Shown one piece after another: positions 1 through 6,620 of a stretch of DNA of 17,521 bases. Below the pieces are notes generated by a model. It saw only the letters and a list, made by a program, of their open reading frames with translations. It was not told the DNA's origin and did not search any database. The position numbers and the translations under genes were made by a program. How positions within the stretch are numbered: the first letter of the stretch is position 1; each line of letters begins with the position of its first letter. Source of the DNA: an uncultured Sphingobium sp. (lineage in GTDB: Bacteria; Pseudomonadota; Alphaproteobacteria; Sphingomonadales; Sphingomonadaceae); assembly GCA_946885845.1 (NCBI GenBank), contig CAMPHJ010000040.1, forward strand, positions 1 to 17,521, read 5' to 3'.

Positions 1-212
1 ACCCGAATGTGGACTTCTATTCGGGCGTGATCCTGTCGGCGATCGGCTTCCCGACCGAAATGTTCACCGTGCTGTTCGCCCTGGCCCGCACCGTGGGCTG
101 GGTTGCCCAGTGGAACGAAATGATTTCCGATCCAGCACAGAAGATCGGCCGCCCGCGCCAGCTTTATACCGGCCCGGCAGAACGCGACTATGTGCCGGTC
201 AGCCAGCGCTGA
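1..212 (+). CDS. gltA: Citrate synthase, C-terminal fragment
   Basis: This is the 3' end of citrate synthase, which condenses oxaloacetate and acetyl-CoA to citrate as the first TCA-cycle step in the cytoplasm. The gene enters from the left edge in frame 3 and its last 69 codons are visible, reading P-N-V-D-F-Y-S-G at the edge. The segment contains VDFYSG, ending in the FYSG block that carries a catalytic Asp in this family, followed by [30 protein letters not shown] and the RPRQLYTG block near the end. These are hallmark C-terminal motifs of bacterial type II citrate synthases. It stops at TGA 210-212, and a strong intrinsic terminator follows 25 nt later, so it is probably the last gene of its transcript. 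The N-terminal part lies outside the window. Confidence 0.95.
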   Translation, partial: PNVDFYSGVILSAIGFPTEMFTVLFALARTVGWVAQWNEMISDPAQKIGRPRQLYTGPAERDYVPVSQR

Positions 213-237
213 ACCGGTCGGGTTTGAGAGATAAGGA

Positions 238-267
238 AGCGGCGCCTTTAGGGCGCCGTTTTTTTTT
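238..267 (+). terminator. Rho-independent terminator of gltA
   Basis: A perfect 7-bp GC-rich stem (CGGCGCC at 240-246 paired with GGCGCCG at 252-258) encloses the loop TTTAG and is followed directly by nine T residues (259-267). It lies 27 nt after the gltA stop codon. The T-tract follows only on the plus strand, so it does not look bidirectional and should not terminate the minus-strand operon that converges from the right. Confidence 0.93.
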
Positions 268-440
268 GGGGGCTGGGCGCAGGAAGGCGGGGCGGTGTTT
301 GTTATTGGCGAGTACGTGAGACGCCTAACAATCAGTGGTAGCCTGCTCCATCGTCGCGGCATGATCCTCCATCATCTCGTGCATAGCGCCATGCAAGCGA
401 GTGGGGCGGCAGCTCGCGCCACCACCCCATCCCCTTGCAA

Positions 441-740
441 TCAATGGTTCTGGTGCGGGTTAGTCTGGCCTGGTGTCGCTTGCGGAGCCGGTTCCTTGTC
501 CGCCGCCATCTTCTCGCAGCAGTCCATGCGACCATCGCCGTTCTTGTCGGCACAGCACCCGCCCATTGCGTGGCCCTTGTGCTCGTCGTGCTGACTGCCT
601 GTCGGCATCTGGTGTCCGGCGTGATCGCCGTGTTCGGCTTGGCCGGAAGTCCCCCGCTGTTGGGAGTGAACGGCCGGTGCTGCTTGGGCCGCAGCTGGCA
701 CAGCGAAGGCAAGCGCGATTACGCTGATGAGGATCTTCAT
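441..740 (-). CDS. Small exported His/Cys-rich putative metal-binding protein
   Basis: A 99-residue protein of unknown function. Residues 1-20 form a clear Sec signal peptide (MKILISVIALAF, then cleavage after AQA), so the mature protein should be periplasmic. The mature part is rich in His (HGDHAGH, HDEHKGHAMG). It has one striking block at residues 62-75, where a Cys pair, an acidic loop DKNGDGRMD and a second Cys pair follow in succession. The loop resembles a calcium-binding EF-hand or dockerin loop, and the CC pairs could bind soft metals. I chose the ATG at 740, rather than one 10 codons upstream, because it begins the signal peptide and is preceded by AGGAG 8 nt away. It is the last gene of the three-gene operon behind the MerR-type promoter, 47 nt after the previous gene. 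Metal binding is inferred from composition only. Confidence 0.72.
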   Translation of the reverse strand: MKILISVIALAFAVPAAAQAAPAVHSQQRGTSGQAEHGDHAGHQMPTGSQHDEHKGHAMGGCCADKNGDGRMDCCEKMAADKEPAPQATPGQTNPHQNH

Positions 741-787
741 TTCAAACTCTCCTGGGAACTCGGAAGTCAATACTGTCGAACCGAAAC

Positions 788-1189
788 TCAGGCGGGTCGA
801 GGAGGAGGGTCACTTGCTTCTGGAGGAACACCACGCAAGGGGCTTGCGAGCGGCAGTGCGTGTGCGATGCGAGGCACAAGGACGGGGTGCGCTATCGCAT
901 TGCTGAAGGCTGGGATTGCCGAACAAGTGATGGCGCAGTCGGTCAGGCAATCGACGAGAGAGGGATCACTAGACCTATCCTGAGTCTCACCGCTCATTTC
1001 AGTGCAAGGAGCGGACTGACCCGGCGACTGCTCATGGTGCGATGCCGAGGCCGAAGGTTGGGCCATCGCCACATATCCGCCGATCATGCTCACCGGCCCG
1101 AAAAGCAGAGCAAGCATGGCCAGGATTGCAGCGATGCGAGTTGCGAACATGTGCGCAAGATAAGCGGCCCGGAAGCGACTTGCAATCAC
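788..1189 (-). CDS. Small membrane/exported Cys-containing protein (DUF2946-like)
   Basis: A 133-residue protein not assigned to a characterised family. A hydrophobic segment at about residues 15-43 (MFATRIAAILAMLALLFGP to AMA) looks like a signal peptide or membrane anchor. The rest has four Cys (62, 81, 85, 89) in a pattern C-x3-C-x3-C around DCLTDCAITC, and ends in a Pro-rich tail (EASDPPPRPA). This layout resembles small DUF2946-type proteins found beside copper genes in proteobacteria, but the match is from memory and loose. The GTG start at 1189 is preferred because GGGAG lies 8 nt upstream; the alternative ATG at 1150 lacks a ribosome-binding site. It starts 24 nt after the glutaredoxin-MauE gene, so the two are probably co-transcribed and controlled by the MerR regulator. 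Confidence 0.62.
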   Translation of the reverse strand: MIASRFRAAYLAHMFATRIAAILAMLALLFGPVSMIGGYVAMAQPSASASHHEQSPGQSAPCTEMSGETQDRSSDPSLVDCLTDCAITCSAIPAFSNAIAHPVLVPRIAHALPLASPLRGVPPEASDPPPRPA

Positions 1190-1213
1190 GACACTTGCTC
1201 CCAGGCCCGAGCC

Positions 1214-2008
1214 TCAACCAACGTGCCCACCGCCGGTTAAGACCCCCGTCGCTGCCAGCGCCATCCAGACAGCCATAGCGATCATCGTCAGGTTCTCGGT
1301 GAGGGAGACAAAGCCCAAGGGCACGTTGCTCGACCCGCCGACACAGGCGCACTTGAGCTCGCGCATATCGATGTAGACAGCCTTGAACACCGACACAGCG
1401 CCAATTGTGCCTATGAACAGCGCAAGGGGGACTGAAAGCCAAGTAAGCGCTCCAGCGGCCATCAGAACTCCAGCACCCCCTTCTGCAAATGGATAGATGT
1501 AGCTGTAGGGCACCCACCGCTTGGCGAGCAGATCATAGTTCAGGAACATCGTTGCGAAGCTCTCGACGTTCTGAAGTTTGAGCAACGCCAGCACGATCAT
1601 CGAGAAGGCAATGAACCACTCAGCCGCGAGGATGGTGAGTGGGCTGCCGCTCACCGCATAGCTCGCGGCGAGCGCCATCAAACCGGTCATCGTGAACAAG
1701 GCGATAACCGGGCGGTAAGTGGTAGCCTTCGGATCGGCTACTGATTTGCCGAGAAACCGGCGGAGATCGTCGTGGCCGCCGACGCGCGCGCCGCCAATGA
1801 ACACTTGGGGCGTCGTCTCGACATGGTGTTCAGCCTTGAACGCGTCCGTCTGCTCGCGGGTGGTGAGGTGGTAATCCTCGACTTCATATCCTGCTCGCTT
1901 AAGCAGATGCAGGGCCTTCAAGCCATACGGACAGGTGTGGTTGGGCATCACCATGCGGTAGATCACCGCCTTCCTGCTGGGGACCGGTCGCTTGCTCAAG
2001 TCCGACAT
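1214..2008 (-). CDS. Glutaredoxin-MauE/DoxX fusion membrane protein
   Basis: A 264-residue fusion. Residues about 13-88 form a glutaredoxin domain with the active site CPYG (26-29, one Cys only), the cis-Pro motif TTPQVFI (65-71) and the glutathione-binding GGHDDL (77-82). Residues about 98-256 form a MauE/DoxX-type membrane domain with four to five hydrophobic helices, a KCACVGG motif (219-225) and PLGFVSLTENL (230-240), as in MauE-family redox membrane proteins. MauE proteins are thought to pass electrons to periplasmic thiols, so the fusion could link cytoplasmic glutathione to a periplasmic Cys protein. Two small exported Cys proteins downstream are plausible partners. The ATG at 2008 has AAGGAG 7 nt upstream and lies just behind a MerR-type promoter. 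The single active-site Cys indicates monothiol chemistry. The role is inferred; the domains are clear. Confidence 0.85.
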   Translation of the reverse strand: MSDLSKRPVPSRKAVIYRMVMPNHTCPYGLKALHLLKRAGYEVEDYHLTTREQTDAFKAEHHVETTPQVFIGGARVGGHDDLRRFLGKSVADPKATTYRPVIALFTMTGLMALAASYAVSGSPLTILAAEWFIAFSMIVLALLKLQNVESFATMFLNYDLLAKRWVPYSYIYPFAEGGAGVLMAAGALTWLSVPLALFIGTIGAVSVFKAVYIDMRELKCACVGGSSNVPLGFVSLTENLTMIAMAVWMALAATGVLTGGGHVG

Positions 2009-2039
2009 TTCACGTCTCCTTGTGATCTTGTCGGAAGGG

Positions 2040-2070
2040 ATATAGGGTCTGTACTATGGTACAGAGTCAA
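2040..2070 (-). promoter_or_regulatory. MerR-type promoter of the glutaredoxin-MauE operon
   Basis: Read on the minus strand, a -35 box TTGACT (2070-2065) is followed by a 19-bp spacer and a -10-like CTATAT (2045-2040); shifting by one gives TATATC with 20 bp. A spacer longer than the usual 17 bp, filled by a dyad, is the defining design of MerR-activated promoters, where the activator untwists the DNA to realign the boxes. The transcript would start about 25 nt upstream of the glutaredoxin-MauE start codon at 2008. Confidence 0.82.
2049..2064. promoter_or_regulatory. MerR-family operator dyad
   Basis: The minus strand reads CTGTACCATAGTACAG, with perfect 6-bp arms CTGTAC and GTACAG around CATA, extended by one more matched pair. 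The arms are similar to the CCGTAC/GTACGG arms of Tn501-type mer operators. The dyad sits exactly between the -35 and -10 boxes of the minus-strand promoter. It also contains the ATG (2056-2058) of the divergent regulator gene, so binding here could repress the regulator's own expression. Confidence 0.85.
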
Positions 2071-2460
2071 GGGTATTCTTCCCTCACGATCGGCCAGCTT
2101 GCCGCTAGCGGAAAAGTTGGAGTCGAGACCATCCGGTTCTATCAACGCAAGGGCTTGCTCGAGACACCAACGCGAGAAAGCGGCATCAGGCGCTACGGGT
2201 CTGAAGATTTAAGGCGCCTCCGGTTTATAAAGCAGGCGCAGGTAGCCGGGTTTACGCTGGAGGAGATCAAAGAGCTGCTGACGCTGGATGCTGGCGAGGA
2301 CCGGAAGCGTGCGCGCGAGTTGGCGAAGCATCGCATCACAGCGCTTAATGCGAAGATTAGCGCCCTGAAGGATGCTCTCGACGCCCTTCAGCGGCTCGCA
2401 AAGGAGTGCGGAACTGGAAGCGAAGGGCCCTGTCCCATCCTCGCTTCGTTCGGAGTCTGA
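2056..2460 (+). CDS. MerR-family metal/thiol-responsive transcriptional regulator
   Basis: A 134-residue MerR-family activator. Residues 11-35 form the winged HTH (TIGQLAASGKVGVETIRFYQ followed by RKGLL), RRYGSEDLRRLRFI (45-58) is the wing/helix block, and residues about 80-115 form the dimerisation helix. The C-terminal effector loop has C118 and C126, with CPILASF after the second Cys. The C-x7-C spacing is that of CueR-like regulators, whereas MerR has x8. By alignment, Arg83 sits where MerR has Cys82, so one mercury ligand is missing and the inducer cannot be read from the sequence. The start is decided by the ATG at 2056, since no other start codon lies in frame before the HTH. It has only a weak GGG 8 nt upstream and lies inside the operator dyad. 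It should control the divergent operon. Confidence 0.9.
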   Translation: MVQSQGYSSLTIGQLAASGKVGVETIRFYQRKGLLETPTRESGIRRYGSEDLRRLRFIKQAQVAGFTLEEIKELLTLDAGEDRKRARELAKHRITALNAKISALKDALDALQRLAKECGTGSEGPCPILASFGV

Positions 2461-2666
2461 GCGTCCCAACAGCCAGTGGGCATAGATCCTCGATATGAAG
2501 ATCAAAGTCCGCATTGCCGCTTTCGCCTGCGGAAGCAGACAGTCCGCTGACGGCCAAAAATGATCACCCCCCCGCTCATTCAGTTTTGCCATCTGCAGGT
2601 TGCTCTGGATTGAGGGACCGTCCTACTCCTGCGCACACAGGCGTCCAGTTTATAGGGTAAGACCGG

Positions 2667-2686
2667 GCTCCCGCCTGCGCAGGAGC
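2667..2686. repeat. REP-like hairpin in intergenic DNA
   Basis: GCTCC (2667-2671) pairs with GGAGC (2682-2686), and inside it CCTGCGCAGG (2674-2683) is a perfect 10-bp palindrome. These overlap, so two alternative folds are possible. The general form (GGCTCCCGCC, loop, GGAGCACG) is like small palindromic repeats that are common between sphingomonad genes. That comparison is from memory. Confidence 0.55.
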
Positions 2687-2720
2687 ACGTGATCTTTTGC
2701 GGGAGCGCGTGATCCTTCTG
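2681..2720. repeat. Imperfect tandem repeat, 2 x 20 bp
   Basis: Two adjacent 20-bp units, 2681-2700 and 2701-2720, share 14 of 20 positions, including GGAGC and CGTGATC. The first unit overlaps the right arm of the REP-like hairpin, so the array is probably a partly duplicated, decayed palindromic repeat. No coding or regulatory function is evident. Confidence 0.5.
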
Positions 2721-2853
2721 GGGCCGGGATTGGTTGCGGCCGTTCGGTCAGCTTTGCCGTTTGGGGGCTGCTTTCACCTGATATTTTGGGGCCGCTTTTG
2801 ATCGGGTCTGGGATGGCAGGCTTCGGGTGATCGGGCGGACAACCCTCGCCGCT

Positions 2854-4236
2854 TCAGCCTGCGACCGGCAAGAACAGGGTGAAGCGTGCGCCGCCGTCTG
2901 GGGCATCGTCCACTTCGATATCGCCGCCCATTGCGCGGGCCAGTCTGCGGGAAATATATAGGCCGAGGCCACTGCCGCCCGGATCGCTGCGGCCCAGTCG
3001 TTCGAATTTGTTGAAGATGCGTTCGCGGCTGTCGGCGGGGACGCCTGCGCCCTGATCCATGACCGCGATCCATGCGCGACCGTCTTCGACGCCGGTATCG
3101 ATGCGGACTTCGGTGCCGTCTGGACTATATCTGACGGCGTTGCCGACGAGGTTCATCAATATCTGCAAGGCGCGGCGGAACTCGCCCGTGGCTACCGCAG
3201 ATTGCGGGGCGTCTGGCGCGATCAGGCGGATCTGGCGGTCGAGCGCCTTTACGACGAACAGGCCAGCGGCGCGGCGTCCGATGTCGGCAAGGTCGACGTC
3301 TTCGGTCGCTACGGTGAAGTCCAGGCGGTCGATCGCTTGCAGGTCGGCCAGATCGTCGATCAGGGCCATCAGATGCCGCCCTGCCGCCGCTATGTCGGTC
3401 GCATAGCCCGCATAGTCGGGGCGTAGCGGTCCATCGATCTGCGCATTGATCGAATCCGCGTTGGCGATGATGCGGCCAAGCGGCTGGCGCAGCGAACGGT
3501 CGAGACGCCTGCCGAATTCCGCCGGATAGATGATGACGCCCGGCGCGGGCGGGACATGGGGGGCGAGGATGGCGCGGTCGACCGGAAAAGCCTTTCCACG
3601 ATAGCCCAGAAGCTGGCCTGCAATGTCGAACATGGGAAAGCCCGACAGGCTAAACTGCCGTTCCGGTTCAGCGACCAGAGTGGCGATCTGGTCCCGGAAC
3701 GCGCGCCGCTGCGCAAAGCCGCGCAATATGGCCAGGTCGCCATCTTCATCGGGCTGAAGCTGGAAATAGCTGGTGAAACGGCTGCCGGGCGTTGGCCGGG
3801 TCGTGGGCAAGGCGCTTTCCTGCCCCTGCCCTTCCAGCACCATCTGGAAGCGCAACTGGGTGTCGATCTGCCAGGTCCACCCCTCCGCAACGGCGGCGAT
3901 GTCGGCTTCGCGGCGGATATTGTCGACGGGCATGATGGCGGCGGGCCGCTCACTCCATTCGATGACGCTGATCTGCACGCCGTCCGCTTCGGGCTTGGCC
4001 CGCACCCACATGTCGATGTCGCCCCGTTCGGCGGCGGCGGTGACGGGCCGGGATATGGTGACGCCCAGACGCAGGGACAGCCGCACGATGCCCGCAAGCT
4101 GGGGGATGGCGAGCAGCGCCCCGACATCGGCCCCGGCCTCCCTTTGCAGGGCCAATAGTGGCGGGTCGGCGCTGAGCAGCAGGCCGTTGGCCGCCACCAT
4201 CGCGCGCACGACGGCCGGATGGGCTGACATATTCAT
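2854..4236 (-). CDS. PAS/HATPase histidine-kinase-like protein lacking the phospho-acceptor His
   Basis: A 460-residue cytoplasmic protein with no membrane segment. Residues about 118-225 look like a PAS domain (WTWQIDTQLRF to GFPMFDIAGQLLGYRGKAF). Residues about 238-305 form the dimerisation helix pair, and residues about 350-458 the ATPase domain. That domain has an intact N box (NLVGNAVRYS, 362-371), G1 (DQGAGVP, 394-400), F box (FNKFERLG, 408-415) and G2 (GSGLGLYIS, 421-429). The H box reads D-R-S-L-R-Q-P-L at 246-253, where kinases have S-H-E-L-R-T-P-L. Arg247 (CGT, positions 3498-3496) therefore replaces the His. ATP binding looks possible but standard autophosphorylation does not. The ATG at 4236 overlaps the stop of the DUF2336 gene as ATGA, which indicates translational coupling. 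An open frame upstream of 4236 is Arg/Pro-rich and not coding. It is probably a pseudokinase or signalling scaffold. Confidence 0.85.
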   Translation of the reverse strand: MNMSAHPAVVRAMVAANGLLLSADPPLLALQREAGADVGALLAIPQLAGIVRLSLRLGVTISRPVTAAAERGDIDMWVRAKPEADGVQISVIEWSERPAAIMPVDNIRREADIAAVAEGWTWQIDTQLRFQMVLEGQGQESALPTTRPTPGSRFTSYFQLQPDEDGDLAILRGFAQRRAFRDQIATLVAEPERQFSLSGFPMFDIAGQLLGYRGKAFPVDRAILAPHVPPAPGVIIYPAEFGRRLDRSLRQPLGRIIANADSINAQIDGPLRPDYAGYATDIAAAGRHLMALIDDLADLQAIDRLDFTVATEDVDLADIGRRAAGLFVVKALDRQIRLIAPDAPQSAVATGEFRRALQILMNLVGNAVRYSPDGTEVRIDTGVEDGRAWIAVMDQGAGVPADSRERIFNKFERLGRSDPGGSGLGLYISRRLARAMGGDIEVDDAPDGGARFTLFLPVAG

Positions 4237-5330
4237 CGTAAGGCGACCCGGTGGAGATGATCGAACTTGGCGCGCAAGGCGGCGGGGATGCGCAGCGCGC
4301 TGACGGCGGCGTCGGCCTGTTCTTCGGTCAGGGCGTGATAGCGGTCCGCCTCCCCAATGATGGCTGCGTCGGAAAGAGAGGGGCGCACTGGCCGCAAGGC
4401 GAGCAGGAGCAGGCGATAGTCCACATCCGATCCGCCCAGGGCGCGGCACAGGGACGCCAGTTCGCCGACCGGGCCGAGCACCATGATGTCGGCGACATGG
4501 GCGCAATCCATCCCCAGCCGCCGCGCCGCGAGCGCCGCGAACAGGAGGAAGCGGCGCTGCCCCAGGGCTGCGCCCAGAAGGTCGGCGGCATCGGCTTGCT
4601 CGCCCAATTGGCGCACGAGCCGGGCGGCGATGGCGATCGGTCCCTTTGCCTCATCATGCGCGGCAAGAATGTTGCGGCCTGCTTTTTCGAACAGGGGCAG
4701 GATGGCCTGCGCATCATGGGTGCCGGCGCGTTGGACGACTGCGGCCATGCAGGCGGCGGCGGTCCAGAGCAGTTCGGCGAAATGTTCGACGGGAAGGTCG
4801 GCGGCCATGGCCTCATCCTCCGCCCCGACGGCGAGCCAGCGCCCTTCGGCCACGGCCAGCGCCGCCAGCGTTTCGTTGACGGCGGGGTCGCCGGTGCACA
4901 GCAGGGTGTCTGCTTCGGCCTCATCAAACTGTCCGTCCGGCTGGCCGAACTGCCGCAGCATCAGCGTGACGCCCGCGCGCATCTGCATATGGGCGAGCAA
5001 GGCCGGGCCCAGCAGCGTGGGTTGGGCGCAGACGGTGGGCCAGCATATGGCGTCGGGATGCTGTGCGAGAACAGCGGCAATTTCCGGGCGGTCGCTCAGC
5101 GCGATTCGCAGGGCGGCCTCTATGCCGGTCAGGCACGCGCCCAGATGCCGACGCGTTTCCGCGATCAGGGCGTCGTGCCGCTCCCTTTCCGCGTCGGGAA
5201 AGAAAAAGGCCAGATCAATGGCATGGCCGACAGGTACGGCGGACATGCCCGCCATGACTCGCGCCATGGGCCAGATGTCCGTCACCATAGGCCCGGAAGG
5301 GAACGAAAAGGCGCTCATGCCGGGCAGCAT
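4233..5330 (-). CDS. DUF2336 domain-containing protein
   Basis: A 365-residue, almost fully helical soluble protein rich in Ala and Leu, without signal peptide or membrane segments. I recognise it as a DUF2336 protein, an uncharacterised alphaproteobacterial family, from its overall pattern and the HDE motif within ILAAHDEAKGPIAIAARLV in the second half, followed by helical repeats (LFAALAARRLGM, LASLCRALGGSD). No catalytic residues can be pointed to. The ATG at 5330 is preferred because AAGGA lies 9 nt upstream; a GTG two codons earlier would leave only 3 nt. Its stop overlaps the kinase-like gene start by 4 nt (ATGA), so the two products are likely made together and may interact. It follows the nucleotidyltransferase-like gene after 46 nt on the same strand. 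Confidence 0.75.
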   Translation of the reverse strand: MLPGMSAFSFPSGPMVTDIWPMARVMAGMSAVPVGHAIDLAFFFPDAERERHDALIAETRRHLGACLTGIEAALRIALSDRPEIAAVLAQHPDAICWPTVCAQPTLLGPALLAHMQMRAGVTLMLRQFGQPDGQFDEAEADTLLCTGDPAVNETLAALAVAEGRWLAVGAEDEAMAADLPVEHFAELLWTAAACMAAVVQRAGTHDAQAILPLFEKAGRNILAAHDEAKGPIAIAARLVRQLGEQADAADLLGAALGQRRFLLFAALAARRLGMDCAHVADIMVLGPVGELASLCRALGGSDVDYRLLLLALRPVRPSLSDAAIIGEADRYHALTEEQADAAVSALRIPAALRAKFDHLHRVALR

Positions 5331-5376
5331 AGCCACGCGTCCTTAAAATGCACTAAACCCTGAGAAGGAATTTTTT

Positions 5377-6543
5377 TCAGTCGCGTTTCAGCAGGATGAT
5401 GGCGCCCACCGACGCTATCGCGCACAGCATCGACACGACATAGCCCAGCGAAAATGCCCCCACCAGGGTGGTCAGCAACAGGACCAGCAGGGCCGTCGCT
5501 GGCGTGAAGATCATCCATGGCCGGGCCGATCCGGTCCTGCGCCACCGGTCGGCGACCTGAATGATGGCGAGCAGCAGCGCCAGGCATGTCGCGATCACAC
5601 CCGCCCCGGCCAGCGAAATGCCGCCGACCGCAAAGAAGGGCGCAACAAAGGCGGTCCATCCTCCCGGCGGCGACCGCAGCGCCAATTCATCCAGTCGGTC
5701 GGCGATTTCGGCCAGTAGCAACGCCAGCAATAACAGGACAAAGCCGGTCGCGGGCCAGAGCAACTCCACCGGCACGAGCGCAATCGCGCCCAGCGCCATC
5801 CCGGCAATCCGCACCTGCGTCGCGGGGACCTGCGTCCGCATCAGGGCGGGACTGGCCAGCCGGGCGAGCGGGGCAAGCAGATAATGTTCGGCCCCGCCCC
5901 TCACCCGCGTGGTGCGCGATCCCGACGACATGACGCTTTGCGCCGCGACGTCGGCCTGGCCCTGCGTTTCGACGAGGGCGACGCGGCCCGTCAGCAGATC
6001 GTCCTGCGGCACGGTCACGCGGCGGGCGCCGCTCTGCACGGCGGCGCGAACCAGGGTCAGCGACAGGTCCCAGTCGCCGATCATGTCGAGCGTCCCGAAC
6101 AGGAGGTCGGGGCTGATTCGCGCCAGACCGGCCCAGCGCTGCCCCGCGTCGATCCGTTCGAACGGCGCGCTGGCACGGCTGTCGTCGGTCACCAGCAGGG
6201 CGTTGCCCTGTTGATCGGCGATGGATTCGAAATGGCTTTGGGCGACGATGATGCCGTCCGCGACCAGCAAGACATCGGCATCGCGCGGAGCGTCACGCAC
6301 CATCGACACCATGTCGCGAACCAGGGCGACGGGAATGCCGTCGGCGCTCAGCCGGTCGACCGCCTGCGACAAGGCAGGCGTGATTACGCTGACCAGGATC
6401 ATGATCCTGTCAGCGCCCGCCCGCGCCGCCTGCCGCGCCTGATATTCGACGAGCGTCTGGCCTGCGAAAAGCAGGCTGGCGCGCAACGACCCGCTGGGGT
6501 CGCCAGACGTCCGGCTGGCGCTGAGAATAGCCGCAAATGTCAT
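5377..6543 (-). CDS. Degenerate nucleotidyltransferase/CDP-alcohol phosphotransferase-like membrane protein
   Basis: A 388-residue two-part protein. Residues 1-205 resemble a nucleotidyltransferase of the GT-A/MobA type: a first strand AAILSA, LLFAGQTLVEYQARQAARAG (24-43) in place of the usual sugar-phosphate NTase block, and LLVADGIIV (92-100) at the metal-site strand. The Gly-rich LAAGxGxR loop is lost (SASRTSGDPSGSLR). Residues 236-388 hold four or five membrane helices. VPATQVRIAGMALG (239-252) resembles the start of a CDP-alcohol phosphotransferase domain, but at its catalytic site DxxDGxxAR it reads EIADRLDELALR (279-290). The layout recalls bifunctional inositol-phosphate cytidylyltransferase/DIPP synthases with both sites worn out. 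The start at 6543 is the first Met before the NTase strand; longer frames upstream would run into the Hpt gene. The function is unknown. Confidence 0.68.
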   Translation of the reverse strand: MTFAAILSASRTSGDPSGSLRASLLFAGQTLVEYQARQAARAGADRIMILVSVITPALSQAVDRLSADGIPVALVRDMVSMVRDAPRDADVLLVADGIIVAQSHFESIADQQGNALLVTDDSRASAPFERIDAGQRWAGLARISPDLLFGTLDMIGDWDLSLTLVRAAVQSGARRVTVPQDDLLTGRVALVETQGQADVAAQSVMSSGSRTTRVRGGAEHYLLAPLARLASPALMRTQVPATQVRIAGMALGAIALVPVELLWPATGFVLLLLALLLAEIADRLDELALRSPPGGWTAFVAPFFAVGGISLAGAGVIATCLALLLAIIQVADRWRRTGSARPWMIFTPATALLVLLLTTLVGAFSLGYVVSMLCAIASVGAIILLKRD

Positions 6544-6620
6544 GCTGCGATGGAACCGACCCGTTTTTGTAAGGTCCGCCTTTTCGCAAGGAGGAAGCGT
6601 TCGTGCAAGCGCGCTGCGCG

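Larger units (their letters stand above)
2461..2853. other. Convergent intergenic region, no gene recognised
   Basis: These 393 bp separate the MerR-type gene (+) from the kinase-like gene (-), whose 3' ends converge. I see no supported gene and no canonical terminator with a T-tract. The region contains a REP-like hairpin (2667-2686) and a tandem imperfect 20-bp repeat (2681-2720). The boundary between the lower-GC metal module and the higher-GC chromosomal cluster falls here. Confidence 0.6.

Noticed and set aside
2495..2563. A 22-codon plus-strand frame (MKIKVRIAAFACG...) in the convergent gap
   Set aside because: No ribosome-binding site, no hydrophobic or other feature, and too short to distinguish from chance.
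4237..4506. A 90-residue N-terminal extension of the kinase-like protein
   Set aside because: The extension is Arg/Pro-rich, fully overlaps the DUF2336 gene in another frame, and is replaced by a good ATGA-coupled start at 4236.
4251..5363. A 370-codon plus-strand open frame antisense to the DUF2336 gene
   Set aside because: It mirrors the high-GC codon pattern of the minus-strand gene, is Gly/Gln/Arg-rich with no recognisable domain, and spans a real coupled operon junction region.
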